Source: Branchipolynoe longqiensis (lineage: Eukaryota > Annelida > Polychaeta > Phyllodocida > Polynoidae). Taken from it: a stretch of DNA of 64,000 bases. Location: NCBI GenBank assembly GCA_030323885.1, contig CM059193.1, positions 52,232,749-52,296,748 on the forward strand. Reading direction: 5' to 3'. Below are positions 10,676-21,560 of this stretch, piece after piece (position 1 is the first letter of the stretch; each line of letters opens with the position of its first letter). Under the pieces are notes generated by a model that was not told the origin of the DNA, did no database searches, and saw nothing but the letters and a program-made list of their open reading frames with translations. The position numbers were made by a program, and so were the translations under genes.

Positions 10676-11553
10676 GGCACAACTGAGTCAACAGGACTCC
10701 ACACTAGCGTATTCTGACCTACTAATCCCAGCTCATGCAACTCTGCGACCATCGGTTCAAATAGGCTCTGGTGATCACCGTCAACCCCCACAGCTGTAAT
10801 TTTAACATCACAACCGGTCATCGGAGCAATGCGAATACCTTGCGCGACAGCAGACACAGTCTGACTATCGCGACATAATTCACACTGCACCGTGAGTTGA
10901 TACGCATATTGAAGATATAGGCTGCCCACCTGCCGCAGCTCACAACCATAATACTCCAAAAACTCCGCACCTAAAATACCATCTTCTGAAATATCGGAAA
11001 GAGTAGGGGCATAATGAAATATTTTCCCCCCGATCTCCAGAGATAGTATGGCTTGTCCGTACTGCTTGAGTGGTGCACCGGTGACAGTGACAGGCTTCAC
11101 GCTATTATCGAAAAACACCTTATCACCGTCCAACTTATCGAAGAATTTTCGTCCAACACATGTGACCGCAGCCCCACTGTCTATTAAAAAATACCCGATA
11201 GTCCCTCTAACACACACTCTCACATACCACCGTTTTCTGTCCAAAGTCCAGAAAGTGGAATCCACGAATAAGCGTTTACCACAAGGGTGAGACAGGTCGC
11301 ACCCCTGACGCTGTACTATAAATTGCATACAGTCGTCCAAAGGTGCGGGAGCCAAAGCAGAAACGCAACGCGCTATCTGCTCCATGCCATCCCACAATAC
11401 CGACTCCACTGGGATAGTATCACCAGGGGCGATCACCGGCGGTCCCGCGCTAGCATCAGACTGCACACCGGCTTCCTTGATAGTTAACACCGCACCCGCT
11501 TTGGCGGTATCCGGGCTTGCCAATTGGGTTGGGCCTAAGCCCAAACGGTCCAA
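10630..11553 (-). CDS. pro: Ty3/Gypsy aspartic protease
   Basis: 307-codon frame lying -1 to gag. The retropepsin active site DSGAAVTCV lies near residue 124 and the flap/ILG region (GILGAEFLEYYGCEL) about 70 residues later; both are hallmarks of retropepsins. There is no ATG at its 5' end. The frame opens at the gag frameshift site (TTTAAAC at 11,568-11,562), so it is expected as a Gag-Pro fusion. It ends at TGA 10,632-10,630, overlapping the start of pol. The protease would cleave the Gag-Pro-Pol polyprotein in the virus-like particle. Confidence 0.9.
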   Translation of the reverse strand: MDRLGLGPTQLASPDTAKAGAVLTIKEAGVQSDASAGPPVIAPGDTIPVESVLWDGMEQIARCVSALAPAPLDDCMQFIVQRQGCDLSHPCGKRLFVDSTFWTLDRKRWYVRVCVRGTIGYFLIDSGAAVTCVGRKFFDKLDGDKVFFDNSVKPVTVTGAPLKQYGQAILSLEIGGKIFHYAPTLSDISEDGILGAEFLEYYGCELRQVGSLYLQYAYQLTVQCELCRDSQTVSAVAQGIRIAPMTGCDVKITAVGVDGDHQSLFEPMVAELHELGLVGQNTLVWSPVDSVVPCLIQIVMRLGYRGV

Positions 11554-11568
11554 CCCTAGGCGTTTAAA
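11526..11568 (-). promoter_or_regulatory. -1 ribosomal frameshift signal at gag/pro junction
   Basis: On the minus strand gag codons read AAT TTA AAC GCC TAG, which contains the canonical heptamer T TTA AAC (11,568-11,562). A -1 slip gives TTT AAA and enters the protease frame exactly where that frame opens. After a 5-nt spacer, GGGTTGG (11,556-11,550) can pair with CCAACCC (11,532-11,526), a 7-bp stem. An alternative hairpin TTGGGC/GCCCAA lies at 11,544-11,529. The gag stop TAG is at 11,558-11,556. Confidence 0.85.
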
Positions 11569-14423
11569 TTAGGCTTAGCCTTAACGTCCCCGTCTTTACG
11601 GGGACGCGCCAACCTCGCCCGATCAACACCCGAGTTGTCCCTACCCTCGCGATCACCGGCTATTACAGCCTCCTCGAGAGTACGTTTCACTCCAGTACAT
11701 TGTATAGGCCAATGACCGAAAGCAAAGCAACAACCACATTCGTGATCACGAGCACGCGTATCTTTCTTAACTACACGCCTGTGCGCAGATAACCCAGATG
11801 AGCTAGGCCCACCCGTTGCTACCTGCGCAGCAGATTTCTGCTCCCCCATCACATCACGCATCCACCCCTGGACCATCGCTTTAGTGATAGGCGGCGATTG
11901 ATAACCCCCCCCAGAGCTCGCCCTGAAATTGCCACCATCCCGATAGCCACCCCCAGACGAACCCCGATAGGAATTACCACCACGATAGCTCCCCCCAGAA
12001 CCTCCCCGAGAGTAACTACCGCCGCCATAACGCCGAGGATCACGTGGCGCGTTATACGCAGCCACCTCAACCTCGAACTCACTATCCGACTCATCTGATA
12101 GTCGAATAGCCTCCACCGCAGTCGACCGCCCAGCACGCAGTGCCTTGGCGCAGTAATCATCGACCACCTCAAACATCACCTCCAGAGATGACTTGCCCGG
12201 CCGCCACCGGTCATAGGCGGCACGCTGCTCCCCCGGATCTATGAGTGAGCACACGAAACGCTCGACTATCTTAGTCTCGATCGCACGCTCACTCATCCCA
12301 GTATCTCTCGCAGCCTCCCGCCCATCAACCTGCAGCTGTAGACCGTACGCGCGGTACGATCCATCACGGGCAGTTTGGACGCGTTTCTTCCATTGGTACC
12401 AGCGCGCCATGGGGTCCACTGGACGGAACTTGTACGAGATGATAGGAAGCAATTCCCTCATCGTCGTCAACCCATGGCGCCTCCATGCGTCCACGCAGTC
12501 CTGCGCCGGCCCATTCCTCAATAGAGGCAACAGCTGAATAAGAGCTACCCTCTCATCCCACATGTTAGACCGTAAGTCCAACGTAAAATCCCGCCACCAA
12601 GTATTCCATTCCTGTTTAATAACTGTGAATGGCTTAGGACGCAGTGTTGGAATACGCGCAGAACCTGCCACAGGATACCTCAGAACATTCTCATCCAGTT
12701 CCAACGTATCCCGATTACACGACTCCCATCCGGCCCCACCCCCAATCGAAGCAGGCTCCCGAATCACATCCATTATTGCAGGATGATTCCGGAACAACCA
12801 CATCTCTTCCACTGAGTACTGGCGACCCACCGGCAGCCCAGGTAATGACGCAATAGGAACTGCGTCACCCCCCAAACCTACCGGGTCAGGAATCCTCTCC
12901 TTCCGCACCTCTTCATGACTCTTACCCACGTATACGGAATCCTGAACAACACCCCGTATATGTTGCCCAGCAGCCCCCCCCTTAGAGCTACCATCCCCAG
13001 AGGAGGGCTCCGGCTCCCTAGGACCCCCACCTCCCCCGCCGCCCCCCTTAGAAGGCACCGGTGAACGCGGTGAGCTACCCGCGGAAGCCGGGCGCGCACT
13101 ATGCACTGGATACTGCGTCTCGCAGCTATACAACCGCGTCGACTCAGTAACCCTCGCATTACTCTCCCCAAGCTCCAAACCGCACTGAAACGCTAGTTTC
13201 TCAGCCTGAAAAGCTGCGTGCTCACTCACAAGGATCTCCAGAGCAGAATCAATGCCACACCTCTCGGCAGCTAGCAACCGTTCACATCTCTGATTTTCAT
13301 CCTGCAAGTGCACATTCAGCGCCTCCCGCATAGACAAATCCTCCGTCTGTTTCGTGAACGCAGTTTGCTGCTCTTCCACCAACATTCGATTAGATCTTGC
13401 CTCCTCTGCGGAAACACGCCGCGCCGCGCTTAGCTCTGCTAACTCGCGCGCGAAGGAGGCAGCATTGGAGACTTTTAACTCATCCAACGCTCGTCTCTCC
13501 TCCGCCATCCGGTCAAACTGGACCCGCTTCCAAGCTCGCAGACGGCGGATTCGCATCTCTTCCTGACGCTCTACCTCCGACTGCGACCCAGAAAACGTAC
13601 GACCCATAACTAAATCATGCTCTAACGTAAACGTTAACGAGTCATCAGCTACGAACCCTGTCTCCAAAGCCGGGGAACTCTCCCTACGACAGGGATCTCG
13701 GGGCCCTGCACGCTCAGCTCCCATCCCCACAGAACGGACAGCTGAACTCCCCCACGGCGAATACTCCAGCGGCATGCCTCCCACAGAACTCCCGCGCACG
13801 GCCAGACCTAAATCCTCACGACACACGATCGAACTGCTACCCTCACGTACACCCGCCCCCGAATCAATACTGATCGACAGAGACTGCATATCATCAAGAG
13901 CGAAGCCCACTTTCATCGCACTCCCCGTAATGCCCTCCCCAGTATTTTTATCAACTGAGAGAACATCTCGCACTGCTATTGATGGCGCGACATTTTTCAA
14001 CGCCGCGCCACCACTATCAGAATGAGTGCCCAACCGCGCGTCACGCCCACCACCGTGTATCGCCACCGGTGTAAACAACGGCGCAATACCTGGCGGCGGA
14101 CTGCCACTCAGTCGGGCTAACTGCGTCCAATAGCTATCAGCACCTTCAGCACCCCTAGGCGACACCACCGGCACTAGCGCGGGATTGGCTACGCCCCCCC
14201 CACTCACTGACACCTGGCGGCGGTCCCCTATGACGCCGGCACCTGTATTAGGAATGAACGTTACAACATCAACATCCCTTTCAGGTGAACTTTGAGCGTG
14301 GTGCTGTGTACTCACCGTAGAAGCGTCCACGCTCACCGGCGACCCCACCGCGTCGGGACTCCCTGTACCATCATTTTGGTACTGGCGCCCACTACGCAGT
14401 TGGCCTGCCGTCGCCCCCTCCAT
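11556..14423 (-). CDS. gag: Ty3/Gypsy Gag (capsid/nucleocapsid)
   Basis: 955 residues from an ATG at 14,423, long for a Gypsy Gag because of an extended N-terminus. Order: a low-complexity Ser/Gly-rich N-terminal region; a helical, likely coiled-coil stretch at about 300-400 (rich in EER, AEL and EEARS patterns); a poly-Gly linker; the retrotransposon Gag core at about 575-765 (W-rich EWNTWWRDF, FRPVDPMARWYQW, KIVERF); an RGG/GGY-rich segment at about 815-860; and one CCHC zinc knuckle at about 896-909 with exact C-X2-C-X4-H-X4-C spacing. The core assembles the particle and the knuckle and RGG region would bind RNA. Intact, and followed by the frameshift signal. Confidence 0.93.
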   Translation of the reverse strand: MEGATAGQLRSGRQYQNDGTGSPDAVGSPVSVDASTVSTQHHAQSSPERDVDVVTFIPNTGAGVIGDRRQVSVSGGGVANPALVPVVSPRGAEGADSYWTQLARLSGSPPPGIAPLFTPVAIHGGGRDARLGTHSDSGGAALKNVAPSIAVRDVLSVDKNTGEGITGSAMKVGFALDDMQSLSISIDSGAGVREGSSSIVCREDLGLAVRGSSVGGMPLEYSPWGSSAVRSVGMGAERAGPRDPCRRESSPALETGFVADDSLTFTLEHDLVMGRTFSGSQSEVERQEEMRIRRLRAWKRVQFDRMAEERRALDELKVSNAASFARELAELSAARRVSAEEARSNRMLVEEQQTAFTKQTEDLSMREALNVHLQDENQRCERLLAAERCGIDSALEILVSEHAAFQAEKLAFQCGLELGESNARVTESTRLYSCETQYPVHSARPASAGSSPRSPVPSKGGGGGGGGPREPEPSSGDGSSKGGAAGQHIRGVVQDSVYVGKSHEEVRKERIPDPVGLGGDAVPIASLPGLPVGRQYSVEEMWLFRNHPAIMDVIREPASIGGGAGWESCNRDTLELDENVLRYPVAGSARIPTLRPKPFTVIKQEWNTWWRDFTLDLRSNMWDERVALIQLLPLLRNGPAQDCVDAWRRHGLTTMRELLPIISYKFRPVDPMARWYQWKKRVQTARDGSYRAYGLQLQVDGREAARDTGMSERAIETKIVERFVCSLIDPGEQRAAYDRWRPGKSSLEVMFEVVDDYCAKALRAGRSTAVEAIRLSDESDSEFEVEVAAYNAPRDPRRYGGGSYSRGGSGGSYRGGNSYRGSSGGGYRDGGNFRASSGGGYQSPPITKAMVQGWMRDVMGEQKSAAQVATGGPSSSGLSAHRRVVKKDTRARDHECGCCFAFGHWPIQCTGVKRTLEEAVIAGDREGRDNSGVDRARLARPRKDGDVKAKPNLNA

Positions 14424-14501
14424 AATTACAAATTACGAAGAGAACCTACCTTCGGAGTCCATGGCCCAGGTCCAATACTCACCCCCTTACGCAGAAGGCA
14501 A

Positions 14502-14518
14502 GCTGGCTCACGGCACCA
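14502..14518 (-). other. Putative tRNA primer-binding site
   Basis: Minus strand TGGTGCCGTGAGCCAGC begins one base after a CATTACA end that could be the inner edge of the 5' LTR, about 80 nt upstream of the gag ATG. TGG start and position suit a PBS; the primer tRNA was not identified. Confidence 0.6.
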
Positions 14519-14519
14519 A

Positions 14520-14846
14520 TGTAATGGCCCACGGCCCTCCGACTCTCCCACTCACACGCAGTCACACGGAAGAACACCAAGATTCAATTCAGTGTACGCT
14601 TCACTCTTGGTTTATTGAACCCTCTGCTCTCCGCGGCGTCAGTAGTTGTCTGACCCGCCCCCTGACTCGCAGATCCCACATCGACTCTATAGGTGTGTGT
14701 GGGGGGGGTGGGTCAACCACACGCAGTAGAGGTCAGCCCAGTTGGGGTCTGACCGGTGGCTACCCGTGCCGCCACCTAGCGCAGTGTAATGGTACTGCGC
14801 TGATGGCGTCGTAGTCTCCGCTGCTACCGCGTGATAGTAGAGCTCA
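14520..14846 (-). repeat. Putative 5' LTR of the minus-strand Gypsy element
   Basis: Lies directly outside the PBS. Its plus-strand copy starts TGTAATGG and it carries AATAAA on the minus strand near 14,610. A plausible outer end is ..CTCA at 14,846, next to the resumption of the plus-strand Gypsy RT. I could not find a second copy at the left of the element, so the LTR call rests on position only. Confidence 0.4.
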
Positions 14847-17800
14847 TGTTCAGACTACTACACTATTGACAAAATTATCGCCAAAACGGCGAAGCGCAAT
14901 ATTTCTCAGTTTTAGACGCCATGACAGGGTATTGGCAAATCAAACTAGACTACGAAAGTTCACTGTTGTGCACATTTAATATTCCATGGGGCTGGTACAG
15001 ATACACCCGTCTACCATTTGGCATCAAAACAGCCAGTGACATTTTCATTCAGGAAATGCACCATGTCATGGGCGATATACCCGGTGTAAAAATATATGGA
15101 TTTTCGGTTCGGAATTATATATTGACAGAGAGCATTATTATTCTCGGGTGACGGAGTGGGGACCAAGGTTATGTAACAGAAAAGCAATGGGTGCCCTACT
15201 CGCTGTGTGACATATGAGGCTATGTGAAAAATATGTTAATACATAGTGCCCGAGATTATGACGAGATGTTCCTATATAAGAGACAGTTAATGTTTGGTGA
15301 AATGTTCCCTCTATGCACCAGAAAGGGTGCAAGTGGAGGAGAAGGACATTTTTAATATATGTTTATTGTAACTGTCTGCAACTACCTGTTACCACAGGGC
15401 CGATGGGCAAGCACACCCAGCTACTGTGCATACATTATGGACACCACCTACAGCTGTCGTTGAGTGACAGCTGCCCATATTAGGGCGTCGCCCCCCAGGC
15501 TGTGGAGGGTGTTTGATTGGCTGGCTGTGGGAGCCCCAGTCACCTGCACCCTTTTGCCCCACCTGACCACACAAGCCTCATTCTGATATTGATTATTCTA
15601 GACACTCTGATCTATATGACGCTACAGGCACTACTAACACACTTCTGGATGGACTCTTGAAGCGAACACGCTCTTCTCTTGGCCAGGAACCCAGACACTC
15701 TGTCTGAGGCTCCACCTTTCATATACAAACTGAGCTCTGTGCAACAACCATGGGACTCTGGTTCAATGGGCTGTAGGCACTGATTCCTGTACGTACTAAA
15801 GAGAGTAATGAGGTTCTGTGTGGACAGAAGGTAAGGAATCAGGGTGATAGGTCGCTAGTAGGTGAACAGGAGTTGATGCCAATAAAGCACAACTTCTTCA
15901 CTGACAATCTTGAATGACTTGTCTTCCCTTTCTTGCTTATGAGTTTGTTGGAGAGGGGCATCAGGTGTCAACTGACAAACAGTTGTAAGAACGCACCTGG
16001 GAAGAGTAAGTGGTATTTCTGGGGCTCAGACGGCCGGGCATTCCAGTAAATATTACACTGGGATAGGTATATTGACAGACAACATTCTGGTATATGGGTC
16101 AACCGTTGAGGAACACAATGACATCCTGAAAGCAGTGCTTGTCTGAGCCAGGTCGGTAAATCTAAAATTAAACGATTCAACATCTTTGATATACAAAACA
16201 ACAGTGAAATATATAGGTCATCAACTTACCCAACAAGGCGTAAAACCAGATTCAGACAGAATACAGACGATTGTATACATGCCAGAGCCATATGACAAGC
16301 AAGGTGTGCAGAGGTTCCTGGGCATGGTTGGCTATGTTCACAAGTTTATACCAAACATGTCCGAGATCACAAAACCACTATGCACGCTCTTTGGTAAGGA
16401 TGTCGCATGGCACTGGCAAAACAAACAGCAAGTCGCGTATGACAAACCCAAAGAAAAATTGAGAACTGCTCGTGTATTGTCATATCATGATGTAGACAAG
16501 CTAATTGTCATTCAAATAGACGCTTGTCAGTCAGGTCTAGGTGCTGTTATCATGCAGGATAACAAGCCAATCGCACTCACATCTCATGCACTAGATTCAG
16601 CGCAGTGTGGTTATGCCACTATCGAAAAAGAAATGCTTGCAATATGTTTCGGCTGCCAGAGGTTTCATGACTATATCTTCGGCAAAGAAGTTCAAATTCA
16701 AACTGATCACAAACCGTTAGTGGCCGTCATGCAGAAGCCGATACATATGCTGTCAGCGCATATGCAAAGAATGCGAATGCGATTGCAAGATTACAACATA
16801 CAGCTATGCCATGTTAAGGGGTCCTTATTGTTCTTTGCAGATACGCTGTCCAGAGCACACATTGCTGAATTATATCACGCTGACCTATTTGACAACACAC
16901 TCAGCATCGCTGCAGTGGATGTGCAATCATCCAGTCTGTTAAGTAAAATCGTCAAAGAGTATGAAGACGATATATCCATGTCCATGTTAATAACGCATAT
17001 CGAAAATAGGTGGGACACTACACGTGCACAAACACCGCCATGTCTATGACAGTGCATTCCATACAAAGACAAACTCACAGTAGAAAACAACTTGGTAATG
17101 AAGGGCAATCATGTCATAGTACCTACAAAGCTCCATGGTGAAATGATTGAAGCGTTGCACGAGATGCACTTAGGTATCACTAAGTCCAAGCAGCTAGCAC
17201 ATGACTGGATGTTCTGGCCCAACATCAATAAACAAATTGAGGAAAAAGTCAGTCGCTGTGACACATGCCAAAATAATCGGAAAAGTTTACATAACGAACC
17301 GCTTATAAGTCACCCAATAACATGTCAACCTTATGAAAAGATAGGTGCAGATCTATTCAAAATAAATCTTGAGAACTACATAATAACGGTAGATTATTAC
17401 ACTAAATACCCGGAAGTAACTTTGTTGAAGGATACGTCATCCGCCACGGTGATCGAAGCTATGAAGGATAACTTTGCAAGGCAATTATCCCAACCCAGGT
17501 AATTTCGGACAATGGTCTGCAGTTTAAGGGACATGCATACAAAGAATTTGCACAACATTATGGGTTCATAGCCACATACTAGAGTCCCCAGTATCCCCCA
17601 GTAACGGTCAAATTGAAAGGTTTGTCCAAACAATAAAAAACATGCTAAAAACTGTTTAGACACAAAAACAGATTTTCAGCTGGCATTGCTCAACTATAGG
17701 AATACTCCCTTGCCCATGCTTAATGCATCTCCAGCTCAGTTGCACACGAGCCGGAGGTTAAGAGGAAGACTGCCTATGTCAGAAGATAATTTGATATCCA

Positions 17801-18171
17801 AAACACATAATTCAAAGAAATCACAAATGACGAAACATCAACAGAGTCAAAAACGTTTTCACTACAAAAAGTGGACACAAGCCATTGAGAACTGGTGATA
17901 ATGTCAAATACAAAAACCATGCGGGGAATGGAAAAAAGGGGTGATTTTGGTGCGTACAAGAGTTTCAGGAAGAGAATACCAAATTCTGAACAAGTCGGGT
18001 AACATGTTGTATAGAAACAGAGTACAAATCATAAGGGCACTGGAGGCCATTCAGCCCGAACCTATCGGACAGGCACAGAACATGCCGACAAGTCAGAGAG
18101 ATGTAAACAACGCAGCTAATCTAACTAGTTCAGGTCGAGTGATTAGGCCGGTGGACAAGCTAGACCTCTAA
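14847..18171 (+). pseudogene. Ty3/Gypsy retrotransposon, RT-RNase H-integrase half (decayed)
   Basis: RT starts mid-domain (TIDKI..FSVLDAMTGYWQIKLD, 14,860-15,000) and runs to about 15,110. There a ~0.95-kb insert splits it just before the catalytic YxDD, and it resumes at 16,066 (NILVYG). An open stretch at 16,186-17,049 holds the RT thumb/connection (KYIGHQLTQ, FLGMVGYVHKF) and RNase H (QIDACQSGLG, TDHKPL). Integrase follows: zinc region (HEMHLGITKSK, CDTCQ) at 17,092-17,280, core with SDNG near 17,510, and C-terminal parts to 18,171 (LNYRNTPL; NRVQIIRAL). There are several stops and frameshifts. Same clade as the fragment at 100-1,440. Confidence 0.88.
15118..16068. mobile_element. Insertion of about 0.95 kb in Gypsy RT (possible solo LTR)
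   Basis: TATATTGACAGA stands at both edges (about 15,118 and 16,068), as expected for duplicated target. The insert has no ORF of note, a TATA-like CTATATAAGAGAC near 15,272 and AATAAA near 15,883 in the same orientation, which would fit an LTR. The family is not recognised. Confidence 0.5.
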
Positions 18172-18374
18172 AGGTTAGACAGCTGCCAGCTGTAATGATA
18201 CTAAAACTATGTGCGTGTTAGCATTAAGATTTATTTTCAGAAAATATGTTCGTTGTTTATTTCAAAGTTCACATTATGTCATAGGGAGGCTACATAGCCA
18301 GACAATAACCCAAAGGACATGGGTGAGTGGGTACATGCGGATGCGGACATTGGCTAAACATGGTCAAAGACTAA

Positions 18375-18951
18375 AGCCGTGTTCACATGGGCAAAATGTG
18401 AAGCGAATTAGACAAATCGAATCATATGATGCGATTTAGTCTGAAAGTGTTTCGCGTTCACACGGGCAGTGCTTTGAATCGGTTTAAGGCAGAAGTGGAT
18501 ATCTGCGCATGAGCAAGTCCAGACTAACCAGCGCCATTTTGGGTTTGTCGAGGTGGGCACGAGAGAGTGTGGGTTCGACCTAGATATGTATTTACTGAAT
18601 CGTATTGGTTTGGAACAGTCAAAACTTCTGCTGGGCAGTGAAACCCTAAAAATAAATCATGAAAAAAATATCTGTGCACCTCTAGCCGGTTCATAGACCA
18701 AATTATATTATATAGTGTGAGGTGCTTAATCCACCTCAAGTAAGTCGGTTGCGTTCACACGGGCGAGATGGGCCGACCTAAGCTAGTTCGCTTCATATAA
18801 ACCACCTCGCTTAGGTGGATTAGATAAAGCGAATCATATGAATCGATTAAGCCCTAATCCGCCTCACATCGCGTTCACACGTCAAAATGTGAGGCGAACT
18901 AGGCAAGGCGCTTTATATGAAGCGGATTAAATCGCCCGTGTGAACACGGCT
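18375..18951. mobile_element. PIF/Harbinger-like MITE, copy 1 (577 bp)
   Basis: Terminal inverted repeats AGCCGTGTTCACA(T/C)GGGC / GCCCGTGTGAACACGGCT, flanked by TAA on both sides (18,372-18,374 and 18,952-18,954). A 3-bp TAA/TTA duplication is characteristic of PIF/Harbinger. No ORF. Internal GCGTTCACACGGGC motifs repeat. A second copy is at 36,046-36,618. Confidence 0.85.
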
Positions 18952-18954
18952 TAA

Positions 18955-19594
18955 GACATTACGGCATTATGTCACTATGTGTTATTTTCATATTGTGCTT
19001 TAACCTGTGAACCCAATGTAGCCTACATGTAACCATTTTTAAGTATATATATCTAAAAAATACTTATGATGGGGGGGGGGGGGGTATGTAATATATGCGT
19101 AAAAGACATCCAGGCACAAGCAGAGAACAAAGGAATGTGTAAATGAGATGACGTCAGAGGCACAGGGTGCCGGCGGTTCAGGTTCCTGGACGGCGAATAA
19201 AGATTCAGTATCCAGAACACGAAAACAGATTTAAGCGCATGAATATTTATTGGTTAAATCAATCAATAAATGCAAAACTAAAACCATTCGACACAAATAC
19301 CACACGATCAGCAATGACGTTATCTTGGCTATTCACCAAGCTGACCTTATACAATCAAATGTCTAGGATAAATATGCAGCCCAACAGCGGTCCTCCCGGT
19401 CCTATACGCTTGGCCTCCATGTTAGGCGCATTCCCCCTCCCCCGCCCCCATCACGTAATTTTAAAATATACAGGCTATAAAATGGTATTTCCGGCTATTT
19501 CACTTTTCAGAGATGCTACATGGTGGTTTTTTGTTCTTCTTTTGGGGGTAAGGGGGGGGGGACTTCCCCCCCCCCCCCACGCTAGCTACAGACC
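18955..19594. other. No gene; homopolymer runs
   Basis: AT-rich spacer with a G run near 19,071-19,083 and G and C runs at 19,552-19,578. An open plus-strand frame at 19,167-19,682 has no recognisable features and crosses the homopolymers. Confidence 0.5.
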
Positions 19595-19885
19595 TGTGAA
19601 GAATGTCACAACACAGCTTCTGAGGACTCATATCCCCTTAGATAATTATAAAAATACTCTTCTTTCCTATTGGAACAGATGAGGCTTAATCTTTACATTT
19701 CAACATGCTACGTGCTCAATGGGGCTACATTATCAAATTTCATATGGAGACAAGGGCATGATTCGAAAATCGGCTAAGAAACATATTAACCTTAGAAAAA
19801 GCAAGGAAAGTATTTAGCGAAATGCCAAATTCTTAATAGAATGCACTGGCATAAAATACATAATTACATATACACTCATTTGGAT
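19595..19885. repeat. Block repeated at 22,225-22,475, copy 1
   Basis: Shares with the second copy CACAAC(A/G)CAGCTTCTGAGGACT, CTACATTATCAAAT.TCA, ATGGAGACAAGG, GCGAAATGC and ACTGGCATAAAATACA in the same order. Each copy is followed by a satellite array. Confidence 0.75.
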
Positions 19886-19889
19886 TATA

Positions 19890-20560
19890 TGATTGCTTGG
19901 TCCAATTACATTCATATACTTGGATAAAACATTCTATATGCTACAACCACATTCATATATTTGAATAAAACCAGTGGCAGATTAACCCATATGCGTAGTT
20001 GTGATTACTTAACGCCATGTCGGCAACAAAGGCCATAATCACGGCGATAATTGTTCAAATCTTATTGTTATATTATTATCAGGCCGTCGCTTTTACAGCT
20101 AAACATGTAATAAAACATGCTCTATATGATTGCTGGGCACAACTACATTCATATATTTGAATAATACCAGTGGCAGATTAACCTTTAGATTGATTATGCT
20201 TACCACCAGGTTCCTATGCATGTAATAAAACATGTTCTATATAATTGTTGGGTACAACCACATTCATATATTTCAATAAAACCAGTGGCGGATTAACCAT
20301 TAGATTGATTAGGCTTACCACCATGTTCTATATGATTGCTGGGCACAGCCACATTAATATATTTGAATAAAACACGTGGCTGATTAGGCTTACCACCATG
20401 TTCCTATATGTGTAACAAACATATTTTATATGGCTACTGGGTGCAACCACACTCAAATACTTAAATAAAACCAGTAGCAGATGAACCATTGAGCTGGTTA
20501 GGCATCAGCCTAGGGGCTCGGAAAGGGGTGTGCTAGAATATTTAAAAAATAGGTTTATTT
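19890..20560. repeat. Degenerate satellite with ATTCATATATTTGAATAAAACCAG units
   Basis: About five diverged units of 100-130 bp. Each has GGTTACTGGG or GCTGGG, CACATTCATATA, TTTGAATAAAACCAGTGGC and GATTAACCATTAG. Related in sequence to the arrays that follow. Confidence 0.65.
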
Positions 20561-20637
20561 GAGTCTGCAAAAGCTCTACCAAAAGACCCGGGTGGCTCAG
20601 CCAAGGGACATCGGTGGTAGTTAATCTGCTACTGAAT

Positions 20638-21560
20638 CAAACATTCTACATGGTTACTGGATACATCGACATTCATGTAATAAAACATTCTACATGGTTA
20701 CTGAATACATCAACATTTATGTAATAAAACAGTCTACATGGTTACTGGATACATCCACATTCATGTAATAACACATTCTACATGGTTACTGGATACATCA
20801 ACATTCATGTAATAAAACAGTCTACATGGTTACTGGATACATCGACATTCATGTAATAAAACATTCTACATGGTTACTGGATATAGTAGCATTCATGTAA
20901 TAAAACATTCTACATGGTTACTGGATACATCCACATTCATGTAATAAAACATTCTACATGGTTACTGGATATAGTAGCATTCATGTAATAAAACATTCTA
21001 CATGGTTACTAGATACATCCACATTCATGTAATAAAACATTCTACATGGTTACTGGATATAGTAGCATTCATGTAATAAAACATTCTACATGGTTACTGG
21101 ATATAGTAGCATTCATGTAATAAAACATTCTACATGGTTACTGGATATAGTAGCATTCATGTAATAAAACATTCTACATGGTTACTGGATATAGTAGCAT
21201 TCATGTAATAAAACATTCTACATGGTTACTGGATACATCGACATTCATGTAATTAAATATTCTACATGGTTACTGGATGCATCGACATTCATGTAATTAA
21301 ACATTCTACATGGTTACTGGATACATCCACATTCATGTAATACAACATTCTACATGGTTACTGGATATAGTAGCACTCATGTAATAAAACATTCTACATT
21401 GTTAGTGGATACATCGACATTCATGTAATAAAACATTCTACATGGTTACTGGATACATCGACATTCATGTAATAAAACATTCTACATAGTTACTGGATAC
21501 ATCGACATTCATGTAATAAAACATTCTACATGGTTACTGGATATATTAGCATTCACATGC
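20638..21560. repeat. Satellite array, 44-bp unit, about 21 copies
   Basis: Unit is CATTCATGTAATAAAACATT followed by CTACATGGTTACTGGATA and either CATCGA/CATCCA or TAGTAG. The two last-named variants (ATACATCGAC versus ATATAGTAGC) are interspersed in blocks. Copies differ by few substitutions, so the array is young. Confidence 0.95.

Noticed and set aside
14292..14814. Plus-strand ORFs at the right end of the Gypsy element
   Set aside because: Antisense to gag and the putative LTR; no similarity to any family.
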